From Naasia lichenicola (GTDB lineage Bacteria > Actinomycetota > Actinomycetes > Actinomycetales > Microbacteriaceae): DNA of 64,000 nucleotides. The translations under genes were made by a program, and so were the position numbers. The notes below the pieces were generated by a model. It searched no databases, was not told the origin of the DNA, and saw only the letters and a program-made list of their open reading frames with translations. Location of the stretch: contig NZ_SSSM01000006.1 in assembly GCF_004801885.1 (NCBI RefSeq), forward strand, positions 372,001 to 436,000, read 5' to 3'. Position 1 is the stretch's first letter. Every line of letters starts with the position of its first letter. Shown piece by piece: positions 56,568 through 64,000 of this stretch.

Positions 56568-57843
56568 CGATCCTCCATGCCTCCACCCGATCGCCTGCGC
56601 CTGCGCGCTCCAGCCCGACGGGGAGGTGCACGAGCAGCGACGAGTTCGCATATGAGTGAAGCAGGTGCGAGCTGGCGCCGCCGACCAGCTCGATGGCTCC
56701 GTCGTCGTCGAGGCGTCCGCGCCGGATCTGGTGCTTGGCAGCGGGCGAGTCGACGGCGGCGGCCAGGGGCGCGTGCACGACCGGGCGCTCGGGTCGCGCC
56801 GCGCCGGCCAGCCGCCGCAGGATCGGACGCAGGAACAGCTCGAACGACACGAGAGCGCTGACCGGATTGCCGGGGAAGGAGACGACAGGAAGGCGCTCGT
56901 CCCGATCCGCCGCGGCGATGGCCCCGATTCCTTGGGGGCCGCCGGGCTGCATCGCCACGCTGCCGAACTGGACGCCCAACGGTGCGAGGGCGTCGCGGAC
57001 GACCTCGCGGGCGCCGGCGCTGACGCCGCCGACGGTGATCAGCAGATCGACCTCCGCGGCGTGCTCCGTCAGGATGGCGAGCAGGCGTTCGGCGTCGTCC
57101 GATCGACACGGCTTGACCGCGACCGTGCATCCCGCGTCGAGGAGTGCGGAGGCCAGCAGCGCGCCGTTCGAGTCGTAGATCTGACCCGGCTCGAGTCGGC
57201 TCCCGGGCTCTCGGATCTCGTGGCCGGTGGGCACCACCAGCACCCGGGTGCGGCGGAGCACCGCGATCTCTCTGAGCCCCGTGCCGGCGATCACGCCGTA
57301 CTGCGCGGCGGCCAGCGGCGTGCCCGCGGCGAGCAGGACGTCGCCCGCGCGCACGTCGCTGCCCGCGCGGCGAACGAACGCTTCGGGGTGGGGAGCTGCC
57401 GCGAAGGCGACCTCGTCGACGGGAGCGCCTGCGGTCGAGAACCGTGGTGGTTCCACGTGCTCGATCGGCACCACAGCATCGGCGCCGCTCGGGATCGGCG
57501 CACCGGTCATCACCGCGGCCGCGACCCCTGGAGCGAGCGGGGGAGCGGCATCACCCGCATTGATCTGCGGCGCCAGGGGCAGCCGAAGGGGTGCGTCCGG
57601 CGCAGCGCCCGTCAGATCGGCGGCTCGGACCGCGTAGCCATCCATCTGCGAGTTGTCGAAGGGCGGCAGATCGCTCGGAGAGCGGAGATCGTCGACGAGC
57701 ACACGGGCCCGATAGCGATCGGGCGCTGCTGCCATGGCGGCGGGCGACACCGGAAGCGCCTCGGCGACGCGACTCCGCGCGAGGGGCTCGAGCAGCGCCT
57801 CCACGGCGGCTCGGTGCTCCTCGACGCTGCGGACGGCGCTCAA
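56560..57843 (-). CDS. moeA: Molybdopterin molybdenumtransferase MoeA
   Basis: Inserts molybdate into adenylated molybdopterin. The 427-residue protein shows [72 protein letters not shown] and [15 protein letters not shown], all standard MoeA blocks. The start appears to be TTG 57843, which falls in a 14-bp tandem duplication (57830-57857). The first residues before [13 protein letters not shown] are therefore uncertain. The moeB stop lies 10 nt upstream. Confidence 0.95.
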   Translation of the reverse strand: MSAVRSVEEHRAAVEALLEPLARSRVAEALPVSPAAMAAAPDRYRARVLVDDLRSPSDLPPFDNSQMDGYAVRAADLTGAAPDAPLRLPLAPQINAGDAAPPLAPGVAAAVMTGAPIPSGADAVVPIEHVEPPRFSTAGAPVDEVAFAAAPHPEAFVRRAGSDVRAGDVLLAAGTPLAAAQYGVIAGTGLREIAVLRRTRVLVVPTGHEIREPGSRLEPGQIYDSNGALLASALLDAGCTVAVKPCRSDDAERLLAILTEHAAEVDLLITVGGVSAGAREVVRDALAPLGVQFGSVAMQPGGPQGIGAIAAADRDERLPVVSFPGNPVSALVSFELFLRPILRRLAGAARPERPVVHAPLAAAVDSPAAKHQIRRGRLDDDGAIELVGGASSHLLHSYANSSLLVHLPVGLERAGAGDRVEAWRIDD

Positions 57844-57857
57844 CGGACGGCGCTCAA
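57830..57857 (-). repeat. 14-bp tandem duplication over the moeA start codon
   Basis: On the coding strand TTGAGCGCCGTCCG occurs twice in a row, each copy beginning with a potential TTG start. The unit length is not a multiple of three, so the upstream TTG is out of frame with moeA. Confidence 0.9.
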
Positions 57858-59092
57858 TACCGCGGCTTGTCCGGTTCGATGTCGCGCACCCAGGCGTGCA
57901 CTCCGCCGGTCAGATGGCTGATGCTCTCCCAGCCGACGCCCTCGAGATAATCGCGAGCCTGCCCGGAGCGGCCGTCGTGGTGGCAGTACAGGATCACGTT
58001 GGAATCCGGCGGCAGCACCGTCTTCGCCTCGTCGGAGAGCAGGTCGCCCATCGGCACGAACTCGGAGCCGTCGATGGCGACGATCTCGCGCTCCCACGGC
58101 TCGCGGATGTCGACGAGCACGAATTTCGCCTCGCCCTTGGCGCGCTGCTCGAGAAGGTCGTGCAGCTCCTGCGGTGAGATCTCGGGGTTCATGGCGGCGG
58201 TGGGCCTTTCTCGTGGTGCGGCGGTGTCCGCGCGTCTGCTGTCGGCCGGATGCATGTAGTGCGCGACGATGGCGTCCAGGGCGATGCCGTCCTCGTCCAT
58301 CAGCTCGACGGAGACCACACGCGCGGGATCGTGGCTGAACGGCACCGTGCGCCAGCTGCCGAGGGTGCCGTCGTGCACGAGGAGTCGGCCGAGCAGCGGC
58401 TCGCCGAAGCCGACGATGAGCTTCACCGCCTCGGTGGCGAGCACGCCGCCGATCGCGACGCAGACCGAGCCGAGCACGCCAGCGGTCTCGCAGGTCTCGT
58501 CATCGACCGACGTGCGGTAGTCGGGGTAGAGGTCGGCGAGCAGGAACGGGGATCCCTCCGGCGGCTCGGACCAGAACACCGTCGCCTGGCCGTCGAGGCG
58601 CAGGGCGGAACCCCAGATGTACGGCTTTCCGAGCAGACCGGCGGCATCGTGCGCGATCGCCCGGGTGGGGAAGTTGTCGGTGCCGTCGATCACGATGTCG
58701 TAGTCGTCGATCAAAGCGAGGGCGTTCTCATCGGTGATGCGCTCGGCGATCGGCACGACGGCGACGTGCGGATTCTGGGCGCGCAGGACCGATGCGGCCG
58801 TCTCGACCTTCAGCGCTCCCAGGTCGGCAGGCGTGTAGAGGGTCTGCCGGTGCAGATTCGACTCCGCGACGGTGTCGGAGTCGAGCAGTCCGACCGTGCC
58901 GACTCCCGCCGCGACCAGCGCGGTGAGCACTGGAGTGCCGAGGCCGCCCGCCCCGAGGACCAGCACGCGAGCCGCCTTGAGTCGGCGCTGACCGGCGAGC
59001 CCGATCTCGGGAAGGGCGAGCTGACGCGCGTAGCGCGTGAGCTCGGCGGGGCTGAGGTCGTCGACAGGATCGATGAGGGGCGCGAGCGACAT
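57854..59092 (-). CDS. moeB: MoeB/MoeZ-type adenylyltransferase with C-terminal rhodanese domain
   Basis: Activates the C-terminus of MoaD by adenylation; the rhodanese domain can then supply sulfur. The 412-residue protein has the E1-like Rossmann motif VLVLGAGGLGTPVLTALVAAG, DSDTVAESNLHRQTLY, the IDGTDNFPTR loop and CETAGVLG with the conserved Cys. The rhodanese domain (residues ~310-412) ends with active-site loop YCHHDGRSGQA, with Cys present. The usual four zinc cysteines are missing. GGAAGGA precedes ATG 59092. It is first in the moeB-moeA-moaC-mog-moaE operon. Confidence 0.93.
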   Translation of the reverse strand: MSLAPLIDPVDDLSPAELTRYARQLALPEIGLAGQRRLKAARVLVLGAGGLGTPVLTALVAAGVGTVGLLDSDTVAESNLHRQTLYTPADLGALKVETAASVLRAQNPHVAVVPIAERITDENALALIDDYDIVIDGTDNFPTRAIAHDAAGLLGKPYIWGSALRLDGQATVFWSEPPEGSPFLLADLYPDYRTSVDDETCETAGVLGSVCVAIGGVLATEAVKLIVGFGEPLLGRLLVHDGTLGSWRTVPFSHDPARVVSVELMDEDGIALDAIVAHYMHPADSRRADTAAPRERPTAAMNPEISPQELHDLLEQRAKGEAKFVLVDIREPWEREIVAIDGSEFVPMGDLLSDEAKTVLPPDSNVILYCHHDGRSGQARDYLEGVGWESISHLTGGVHAWVRDIEPDKPRY

Positions 59093-59210
59093 CACGTTCC
59101 TTCCATCCGCCGGGCGCTTAAGCCTACGGCGCGCCGAGAACCCGCTGTCGCGGAAGGCGCCTCCGGTCCAGCCCTCGATAACGGACAGGTTGGTGGTGTG
59201 GGATGAGGTC

Positions 59211-60098
59211 ATGACCGATCGGGCCGGCGGTGTGGGCGAGCAGGAGCTGGACGAACCCGCGCCCGACCGATGGATATCGGTCGGCGGGCGACGGGTGCGC
59301 TACGCCGTCGGCGGAGACGGCCCACCGATGCTGCTGCTGCACGGGATCGCCCGCAGTCTCGAGGACTGGGTGGAGGCGCGGGTCGAACTGGAACCGCGCT
59401 TCACCGTCTACTCGCTCGACCTCCCCGGCTTCGGCGGCTCGGATCGGCTCGGTGGCCCCAGTGACCTCACCGCCTTCGGTCGATCGGTGCTCGACTTCCT
59501 CGATGCCGTCGGGGTGCGCGACCCCGTCCGGATCGTCGGCAACTCGCTCGGCGGCGCCGTCGCCCTCCAGGCGGTCGGCCTCGCGCCGGCGCGCTTCTCG
59601 GCCCTGATCCTCGTCGACAGCGCAGGCTTCGGTAGCGAGGTGGCCGCGGAGCTGCGCGCGCTCGCGCTGCCGGGGATCAACCGACTGCTGCTGCGACCCA
59701 GCCGCCGGGCCGCCGAGCTGCAGGTGCGCGGCATCTTCCACGATCCCGCTCTCGTCACGCCGTCGCGGGTCGACCTCGCCTATTCGCTCGCTTCCCGCGC
59801 CGGATCGGCGGAGGTGCTGCTCGAGATCGGCAGGTCGCTCGGCAATCTCCGCGGAGTCCGACCCGAATGGCGCCGGCAGCTCCTCGACCAGCTGGGTGAG
59901 CTCGACATCCCCGTCCTGCTGATCTGGGGCGAGAACGACCGGGTCCTGCCCGCCCGGCATCTCGACGCGGCTCGCCAGGTCTTCCCCGCGGCGCGAACCC
60001 ACCTCTTCCCGGCCACCGGACACATGCCGCAGATCGAACGGCCCGCCGAGTTCGGTGAGGTCGTGATCGGATTCCTCGACGAGGTCGACGCGGACTGA
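59211..60098 (+). CDS. Alpha/beta hydrolase
   Basis: A 295-residue alpha/beta-hydrolase. Landmarks are PPMLLLHGIARSLEDW (oxyanion loop), VYSLDLPGFGGSDR, the nucleophile elbow RIVGNSLGGAVALQ, acid in LLIWGENDRVLPARH and catalytic His in FPATGHMPQIERP. The triad is complete. The substrate is unknown; the layout is similar to epoxide or ester hydrolases. GAGG three bases before ATG 59211 supports the start. It is divergent from moeB. Confidence 0.9.
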   Translation: MTDRAGGVGEQELDEPAPDRWISVGGRRVRYAVGGDGPPMLLLHGIARSLEDWVEARVELEPRFTVYSLDLPGFGGSDRLGGPSDLTAFGRSVLDFLDAVGVRDPVRIVGNSLGGAVALQAVGLAPARFSALILVDSAGFGSEVAAELRALALPGINRLLLRPSRRAAELQVRGIFHDPALVTPSRVDLAYSLASRAGSAEVLLEIGRSLGNLRGVRPEWRRQLLDQLGELDIPVLLIWGENDRVLPARHLDAARQVFPAARTHLFPATGHMPQIERPAEFGEVVIGFLDEVDAD

Positions 60099-60149
60099 AC
60101 CGGATTTCCGGCGACCGGCTGAAGCGGTGCTGGCCCTGGCGGCCGTCGC

Positions 60150-60572
60150 TCAGAGCGAGAAGTTGAAGGTGATCCCGCCGACGACGGCGGCACCCAGGAG
60201 GAGCGCGAGGCCCACGGTGGCGAGCGGGAAGTGCGCGAGGACGCTGCTGAAGCCGGTGGTGGGCACCAGTGCGGGTTCGGCGGCGTTGGGAGTCGGCGCC
60301 GCGGCGAGCTGATCGCGGTAGGTCTCGAGCGAGGCGATCCACGCCGTGGTGTCCGTGATGGCTCGCTGCACCTTGACGGGCGCATCCTCGACATCGCTGA
60401 TCGGCTTCGCCGCGATCCGGAAGCGGTCCGCCGTGATCGGCGCGTTCGGCAGCGCCGATCCTCCCGGGTTGACGATCTCGCGGCGCAGCTTGGCGATGAC
60501 GTAGAGCACCGCTTCGGCGCCGATGAGGATGACGCCGGTGACGGCGACGAGCCAGACGATTCCACTGACCAT
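60150..60572 (-). CDS. Hypothetical two-helix membrane protein
   Basis: A 140-residue protein with an N-terminal helix (GIVWLVAVTGVILIGAEAVL) and a C-terminal helix (FPLATVGLALLLGAAVVGGI) around a soluble loop of ~80 residues (PITADRFRIAAKPISDVEDA, ITDTTAWIASLETYRDQ). It matches no family I know. It is convergent with the hydrolase, and an 11-bp perfect hairpin lies in its 5' region. The start at ATG 60572 puts the first helix at the N-terminus. Confidence 0.7.
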   Translation of the reverse strand: MVSGIVWLVAVTGVILIGAEAVLYVIAKLRREIVNPGGSALPNAPITADRFRIAAKPISDVEDAPVKVQRAITDTTAWIASLETYRDQLAAAPTPNAAEPALVPTTGFSSVLAHFPLATVGLALLLGAAVVGGITFNFSL

Positions 60573-60631
60573 GACGGGTGTTTCTCGCTTTCGGGTGCCG
60601 TGGAGGACACGGCGATCGCAGTCTGGCACGA

Positions 60632-60661
60632 CGCGCCCCCGTGCGCCTAAACGGGGGCGCG
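60632..60661. promoter_or_regulatory. Perfect GC-rich hairpin between divergent membrane-protein genes
   Basis: CGCGCCCCCGT (60632-60642), loop of 8, ACGGGGGCGCG (60651-60661). It lies about 60 bp from each divergent start codon, so it could be a regulator-binding palindrome, a transcript hairpin for either side, or both. Confidence 0.45.
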
Positions 60662-60710
60662 GCCCGCAGTCGACGGGTGGAATGGGCGTCGCCGAAACGG
60701 ATGGTTTGGA

Positions 60711-60716
60711 TAGCCT
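60711..60716 (+). promoter_or_regulatory. -10 box of the EI24 gene (leaderless)
   Basis: TAGCCT, five nucleotides before the ATG at 60722. Confidence 0.5.
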
Positions 60717-60721
60717 GAGCC

Positions 60722-61495
60722 ATGGCCGAGCATCGACCCAGCAGCGTTCGTGAGTTCCTTGCCGGGGTCGGTTTCCTGTTCCGGGGCTTCTCGCTCTGGC
60801 GGACCTCGCCCGGCACGATGGCCATCGGATTGATCCCGGCCGCCATCGTCGGTGCGCTCGTGCTGGCCGCCTTCGTGGCGCTGGCCGTCACCGTCGACAC
60901 CCTCGCGCCGACGCTCACCCCGTTCGCCGACGACTGGACGGAGCCGTGGCGGTCGCTCCTGCGGGTCGGGGTCTCCGCCGCGCTGCTCATCGCCCTGGTG
61001 CTGCTGACCGTCGCGACCTTCACAGCCCTGACGCTGGCAGTGGGCGATCCCTTCTTCGAGCGCATCTGGCTGGCCGTGGAGCATCGGGAGGGCGGCTTCA
61101 CCCGCGCGGACGACGGCGGCTTCTGGCGTTCGCTCGGCCGAGGGATCGTGTCGGGACTGCGCCTGCTGGTGCCGTCGGTGCTGGTCGGCATCCTGGTGTT
61201 CGCGCTTGGGCTGATCCCCGCCGTGGGTGGTGTGCTGGCAGCTGTGGTCGGCGCGGTGCTCGGCGGTGGCCTGCTCGCGCGGGAGCTGCTCGCCCGACCG
61301 TTCGAAGGCCGCGGGCTCGACGCACGGCAGCAGGCCACGCTTCGGCGCTCGCATCGCGCCCGGATCACGGGATTCGGCACGGCGACCTACGTCGTGTTCC
61401 TGCTGCCGCTCGGCGCGGTGATCGCCATGCCGGCCGCCGTCGCCGGCTCGACGCTGCTCGCCCGCGACCTGATCGACCCCTCCGCCGTCCGCTAG
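60722..61495 (+). CDS. EI24 domain-containing membrane protein (CysZ-like)
   Basis: A 257-residue membrane protein of the EI24/CysZ superfamily. Several hydrophobic helices are visible (IGLIPAAIVGALVLAAFVAL, RVGVSAALLIALVLLTVATF, LLVPSVLVGILVFALGLIP, AVVGAVLGGGLLARELLARP, FGTATYVVFLLPLGAVIAMP). The segment FTALTLAVGDPFFERIWLAVE is typical of the family. CysZ imports sulfate, but actinobacterial EI24 proteins are uncharacterised. Stop TAG 61493-61495 lies in a short repeat. Confidence 0.85.
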   Translation: MAEHRPSSVREFLAGVGFLFRGFSLWRTSPGTMAIGLIPAAIVGALVLAAFVALAVTVDTLAPTLTPFADDWTEPWRSLLRVGVSAALLIALVLLTVATFTALTLAVGDPFFERIWLAVEHREGGFTRADDGGFWRSLGRGIVSGLRLLVPSVLVGILVFALGLIPAVGGVLAAVVGAVLGGGLLARELLARPFEGRGLDARQQATLRRSHRARITGFGTATYVVFLLPLGAVIAMPAAVAGSTLLARDLIDPSAVR

Positions 61496-61568
61496 AGGCT
61501 GAGCCCGCTAGAGGCTGCGTCCGCTGGAGCCTGCGGAGGGGTCGGTCCAGCGTTCGCTAGAGGCTCCG
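61488..61568. repeat. Short direct repeats covering both convergent stop codons
   Basis: Four imperfect copies of CGCTAGAGGCTG(A/C) between 61488 and 61568. The first contains the EI24 stop and the last the stop of the MerR gene on the other strand. Confidence 0.7.
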
Positions 61569-62390
61569 CTCGGCGAAGACGCGCATCGCGTCGCGGACGA
61601 ACGTCGCACCGTCGATGCCGCCGTAGTTCGCGGCGAACCGTTCGTCGGCCGGATACATATCCGCCAGGCCGACGAAGTACTCGCGAGTCGGCCGACCCTC
61701 CGCCGTGGTCGGGGCACCGGGCATGCCGCTGAGCCAGTCGTACTGGCGACGCGCCAGGGTCTGCGCCTCGTCCGCATCGGGTGCGATGCCTTCGACCGCC
61801 GCAGCGCGCCAGTCGGCGATCAGCGCAGTCGCCGCCTCAGTGAACGAGTTCTGCTCGCCGGGGGACTTGGCGCGCCACCATGCGTCGCTCGACGCGTAGG
61901 CGTCAGAGCCCCAGCGCTGAACCACCTCGTCCTCGTATCTGGTGTGATCGAATCCATCGAACATCTTCTCGGGCATGAGCTCCTGCTCTCCTTCTCCATC
62001 GGTGTCCGCGTCATCGATGGCGCGGATCGTGTGCTGGACCGACGCGATCTGCCGCGTCAGCCTCTCCTGCTCCCGCCGCAGCAGCTCGAGGTGAGTGCGC
62101 AGCGCCGGGACGGTGGCGGGCTGGTCCTCGAGCACGGTGCGGATGGCGGCGATCCCGAGTCCCAGCTCGCGCAGCAGCAGGATGCGCTGAAGGCGGGTCA
62201 GGGAGGCGGCGTCGTAGTGCCGGTACCCGTTGGCGCCCATCCGACTCGGTTCGAGCAGTCCTTCGGCCTGGTAGTGGCGAAGCGTCCTGCTCGTCGTACC
62301 GGCCAGCCGCGCGAGCTGCTGGATCGACCACTCGCGCGGGCGCTCCCGGTCCGATCCGTCCTGTTCCGATCCGTCCTGTTCCGTCAGCAT
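61557..62390 (-). CDS. MerR family regulator with TipA-S ligand-binding domain
   Basis: A 277-residue TipA-like regulator. The MerR helix-turn-helix is WSIQQLARLAGTTSRTLRHY then LLEPSRMGANGYRHYD. A coiled-coil follows (LRTHLELLRREQERLTRQIA). The C-terminal ~140 residues are a TipAS-type domain (MFDGFDHTRYEDEVVQRWG ... GIDGATFVRDAMRVFAER), which in Streptomyces binds thiopeptide-like drugs. It is divergent from an MFS exporter gene, so drug-responsive control is plausible. The N-terminus has a 15-bp tandem repeat coding EQDGS twice. Confidence 0.93.
   Translation of the reverse strand: MLTEQDGSEQDGSDRERPREWSIQQLARLAGTTSRTLRHYQAEGLLEPSRMGANGYRHYDAASLTRLQRILLLRELGLGIAAIRTVLEDQPATVPALRTHLELLRREQERLTRQIASVQHTIRAIDDADTDGEGEQELMPEKMFDGFDHTRYEDEVVQRWGSDAYASSDAWWRAKSPGEQNSFTEAATALIADWRAAAVEGIAPDADEAQTLARRQYDWLSGMPGAPTTAEGRPTREYFVGLADMYPADERFAANYGGIDGATFVRDAMRVFAERSL
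62353..62382 (-). repeat. In-frame 15-bp tandem repeat in the tipA-like gene
   Basis: GATCCGTCCTGTTCC twice in succession (62353-62367, 62368-62382), encoding EQDGS-EQDGS ahead of the helix-turn-helix. Confidence 0.92.
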
Positions 62391-62396
62391 TCCTTC

Positions 62397-62402
62397 ACGC
62401 TA
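62397..62402 (-). promoter_or_regulatory. -10 box of the tipA-like gene (leaderless)
   Basis: TAGCGT on the minus strand, six nucleotides before the ATG at 62390. Confidence 0.6.
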
Positions 62403-62514
62403 GGAGTTGACGCTGCGTCAAGGTCAAGCGGCTGCTCGTTCGAGATCGACCGGCCTGCTCCGCTTCCTGCCGCGGCGGGTCGCGGTGGGGCGGAGTGCTA
62501 GCGTCGAAATCAGG

Positions 62515-63732
62515 ATGCAGAGCGTACGAGGCGACCGACCCGCATCCGGCGCGGCCCATCCCGCGCTGTTCGTCGTCGCCATGCTGCTGGTCGCGCTGAA
62601 CCTGCGCTCGCCGTTCATCTCGGTCGCCCCGATCGCCTCCGAGCTCCGGGCGGATCTGCAGATCAGCGCGGCAGAAGTCGGCCTGCTCACCAGCCTGCCC
62701 GTGCTCTGCTTCGGTCTCGCCGCTCCACTCGCGCTGCTGGTCGTCCGTCGCGTGGGCGCCGAAGCCGCCGTGCTCGTCTGCCTGATCGGCATCATCGCCG
62801 GCTCGGTGCTCCGCTCGGTCGGACCCTTCTGGCTGATCCTCGCCTCCACCGTGGTGATCGGACTCTCGATCACCATCGGGAACATCGTCATTCCTGTTCT
62901 GATCAGGCGTGACGTCTCGCCCGGACGCGTCGGGACGGTGACAGGCGCCTATACGGCGGTGCTCAACATCGGCGCGATGATCGTCTCGGTGGGCACGGCG
63001 CCGATCTCGGAGCTGTTCGGCTGGCGGGTGGCGCTTGCGATCTGGACGGTCCTCACTGCGCTCGCTCTCGTCGGCTGGCTGGTCTTCCTCTCGCGGTCGA
63101 AGGGTCGCGTGCACGTGGCAGAGGTCATCCCCGCCGTCGCTCCCGTCGCCGCATACCGCAATCCGCTCGCCTGGCTTATCGCCCTCGCCTTCGCCGGGCA
63201 GGCCGTCTCCTACTACTCGATCACCGCCTGGCTGCCCACACTGCTCGCGGACGAGCGGGGCTTCAGCGCCTCCACGGCGGGTGCCTCTTCCTCGGTCTTC
63301 CAGGTCTGCGCGGTCATCGGAGCGCTGGGCACGCCCTTCCTCGCCAAGCGGCTGCCCGGCTGGCGGACCATCGCCATCCTCGGCGTGCTCTGGGTATCCC
63401 TTCCGATCGGGCTGCTCATCGCGCCCGAGCAGTTCCTCCTGTTCAGCGTCCTCGGCGGGATAGCGCAGGGCGGCGGCTTCACGTCGGTGTTCACCGTCAT
63501 CGTGCAGATCAGCCGGACGGATCGGGAGAGCAGCGCGCTGTCGGCCTTCGTGCAGGGCGTCGGCTACGTCTTCGCCGCCCTCGGCCCGCCCGTCGTCGGC
63601 CTCGTGCACGACGCGACCGATGGCTGGACGGTACCGGTCCTGATCGTGGTCGGCACCACCCTCGCGTTCGGGGTCTTCGGGGTCAGCGCCGCTCTGCGGG
63701 CTTCTGCTCAGACGCGGCGCGCTTCGGGCTGA
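62515..63732 (+). CDS. MFS transporter, CynX/NimT type
   Basis: A 405-residue, 12-helix major facilitator protein of the CynX/NimT (cyanate/2-nitroimidazole) group. The first helix ends in VALNLRSPFISVAPI, the family hallmark. The loop GLAAPLALLVVRRVGAEAAV and later GLVHDATDGWTVPVLIVVG are also typical. These proteins are importers or exporters of small anions or drugs; direction is unknown. A TAGCGT -10 box at 62499-62504 leaves at most a very short leader. It is divergent from the TipA-like regulator, which may control it. Confidence 0.9.
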   Translation: MQSVRGDRPASGAAHPALFVVAMLLVALNLRSPFISVAPIASELRADLQISAAEVGLLTSLPVLCFGLAAPLALLVVRRVGAEAAVLVCLIGIIAGSVLRSVGPFWLILASTVVIGLSITIGNIVIPVLIRRDVSPGRVGTVTGAYTAVLNIGAMIVSVGTAPISELFGWRVALAIWTVLTALALVGWLVFLSRSKGRVHVAEVIPAVAPVAAYRNPLAWLIALAFAGQAVSYYSITAWLPTLLADERGFSASTAGASSSVFQVCAVIGALGTPFLAKRLPGWRTIAILGVLWVSLPIGLLIAPEQFLLFSVLGGIAQGGGFTSVFTVIVQISRTDRESSALSAFVQGVGYVFAALGPPVVGLVHDATDGWTVPVLIVVGTTLAFGVFGVSAALRASAQTRRASG

Positions 63733-63753
63733 CGCTTCGGGCGGCTCCAGGCT

Positions 63754-64000
63754 TCAGGCGACTGCGGTGATCGCCGCAGTGCTCGCATCCCAATGGCGGG
63801 CCGCGATCGCCTCGCCCATCAGAACCGCGCGGGTGTCGAGCGTCTCGAGCGCTGCCACCAGCTGATCCATCGGGATGCCGCGGGACAGTGTCACATGCGG
63901 CGTCCACGCTCCGGGCAGCGTCTTGGGGGCGATCCCGGTCGCCTCGGAATGCTGGGCGTGCACTGCGCGGTGCAGTTCGAGCAGCTCTCGATTCGGGACC
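63754..64000 (-). CDS. 2'-5' RNA ligase superfamily protein, 5' truncated by window edge
   Basis: The visible 81 residues are the C-terminal half of a 2H phosphoesterase: ELLELHRAVHAQHSEATG, then the second HxT motif in WTPHVTLSRGIPMDQL, and ARHWDASTAAITAVA. The first HxT motif lies outside the window. Such proteins cleave cyclic phosphates or 2'-5' linkages; the role here is unknown. It is convergent with the MFS gene, 21 bp apart. Confidence 0.8.
   Translation of the reverse strand, partial: VPNRELLELHRAVHAQHSEATGIAPKTLPGAWTPHVTLSRGIPMDQLVAALETLDTRAVLMGEAIAARHWDASTAAITAVA

Noticed and set aside
47629-59092. A complete molybdoenzyme (xanthine dehydrogenase, nitrate reductase) within the molybdenum block
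   Set aside because: None of the genes in 52.9-55.0 kb is a molybdoenzyme; they are an XRE regulator, a hydrolase and a lipoprotein.

Overview
The window reads as one contiguous piece of chromosome from a GC-rich actinobacterium of the family Microbacteriaceae, most likely Microbacterium or a close relative. The evidence is the very high GC with strong third-position bias, an actinobacterial translational T-box before ileS, a RamB-type regulator beside GTP-dependent PEP carboxykinase, the order ileS-folC-DUF4233-ndk, the order rne-rplU-rpmA-obgE-proB-proA-nadD-rsfS, and many genes with leaderless promoters. I see no transposase, integrase, phage gene, rRNA or CRISPR array. The only tRNA is tRNA-Ala(GGC) at 24938-25013.

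Layout. 1-5.3 kb: the 3' part of an LCP cell-wall ligase gene, pckG, a divergent ramB-like regulator and a TetR gene. 5.3-16.6 kb: T-box, ileS, folC, DUF4233, ndk, a VKOR-family membrane protein, an RNase E/G, DUF4031, rplU and rpmA. 16.7-23.8 kb: obgE-proB, proA, a small membrane protein, nadD, a long proline/glutamine-rich membrane protein and rsfS, which appears to start at CTG. 23.9-39.2 kb: an accessory stretch with small enzymes, two tandem paralogous TetR regulators facing a sugar isomerase/oxidoreductase pair, OsmC, two MBL-fold proteins, a GlcD-like flavoprotein, an alpha/beta hydrolase broken by an amber codon, an SMP-30 protein, a zinc-independent L36 and a cyclic-nucleotide-domain/thioredoxin-reductase-like protein with a frameshifted tail. 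39.4-47.4 kb: a complete kdpFABCDE potassium system, preceded by an overlapping 27-codon ORF. 47.6-59.1 kb: molybdenum cofactor genes in two operons (moaA-moaD-sufS-sufU-mocA with divergent xdhC, and moeB-moeA-moaC-mog-moaE), separated by an XRE regulator, a hydrolase and a lipoprotein. 59.2-64 kb: a hydrolase, EI24 and hypothetical membrane proteins, a TipA-like MerR regulator, an MFS exporter and a partial 2'-5' RNA ligase-like gene.

How the genes work together. The first third is mostly translation, RNA turnover, folate, proline and NAD housekeeping. The Kdp block is a self-contained high-affinity potassium uptake unit with its own sensor kinase and response regulator. The molybdenum block covers GTP to molybdopterin (MoaA, MoaC, MoaD, MoaE), MoaD activation (MoeB), molybdenum insertion (Mog, MoeA), a possible CMP-transfer step (MocA-like) and a chaperone (XdhC). 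It also holds a cysteine desulfurase and a SufU-type sulfur acceptor in the same operon. No molybdoenzyme is encoded in the window.

The most unusual non-coding feature is a set of palindromic elements about 40-60 bp long, in several sequence families with similar ends, sitting mainly at the 3' ends of transcription units. One lies in frame inside the mocA-like gene. A second, unrelated repeat family (TCGAGTAG...GCCTCGATACG) fills other intergenic gaps.
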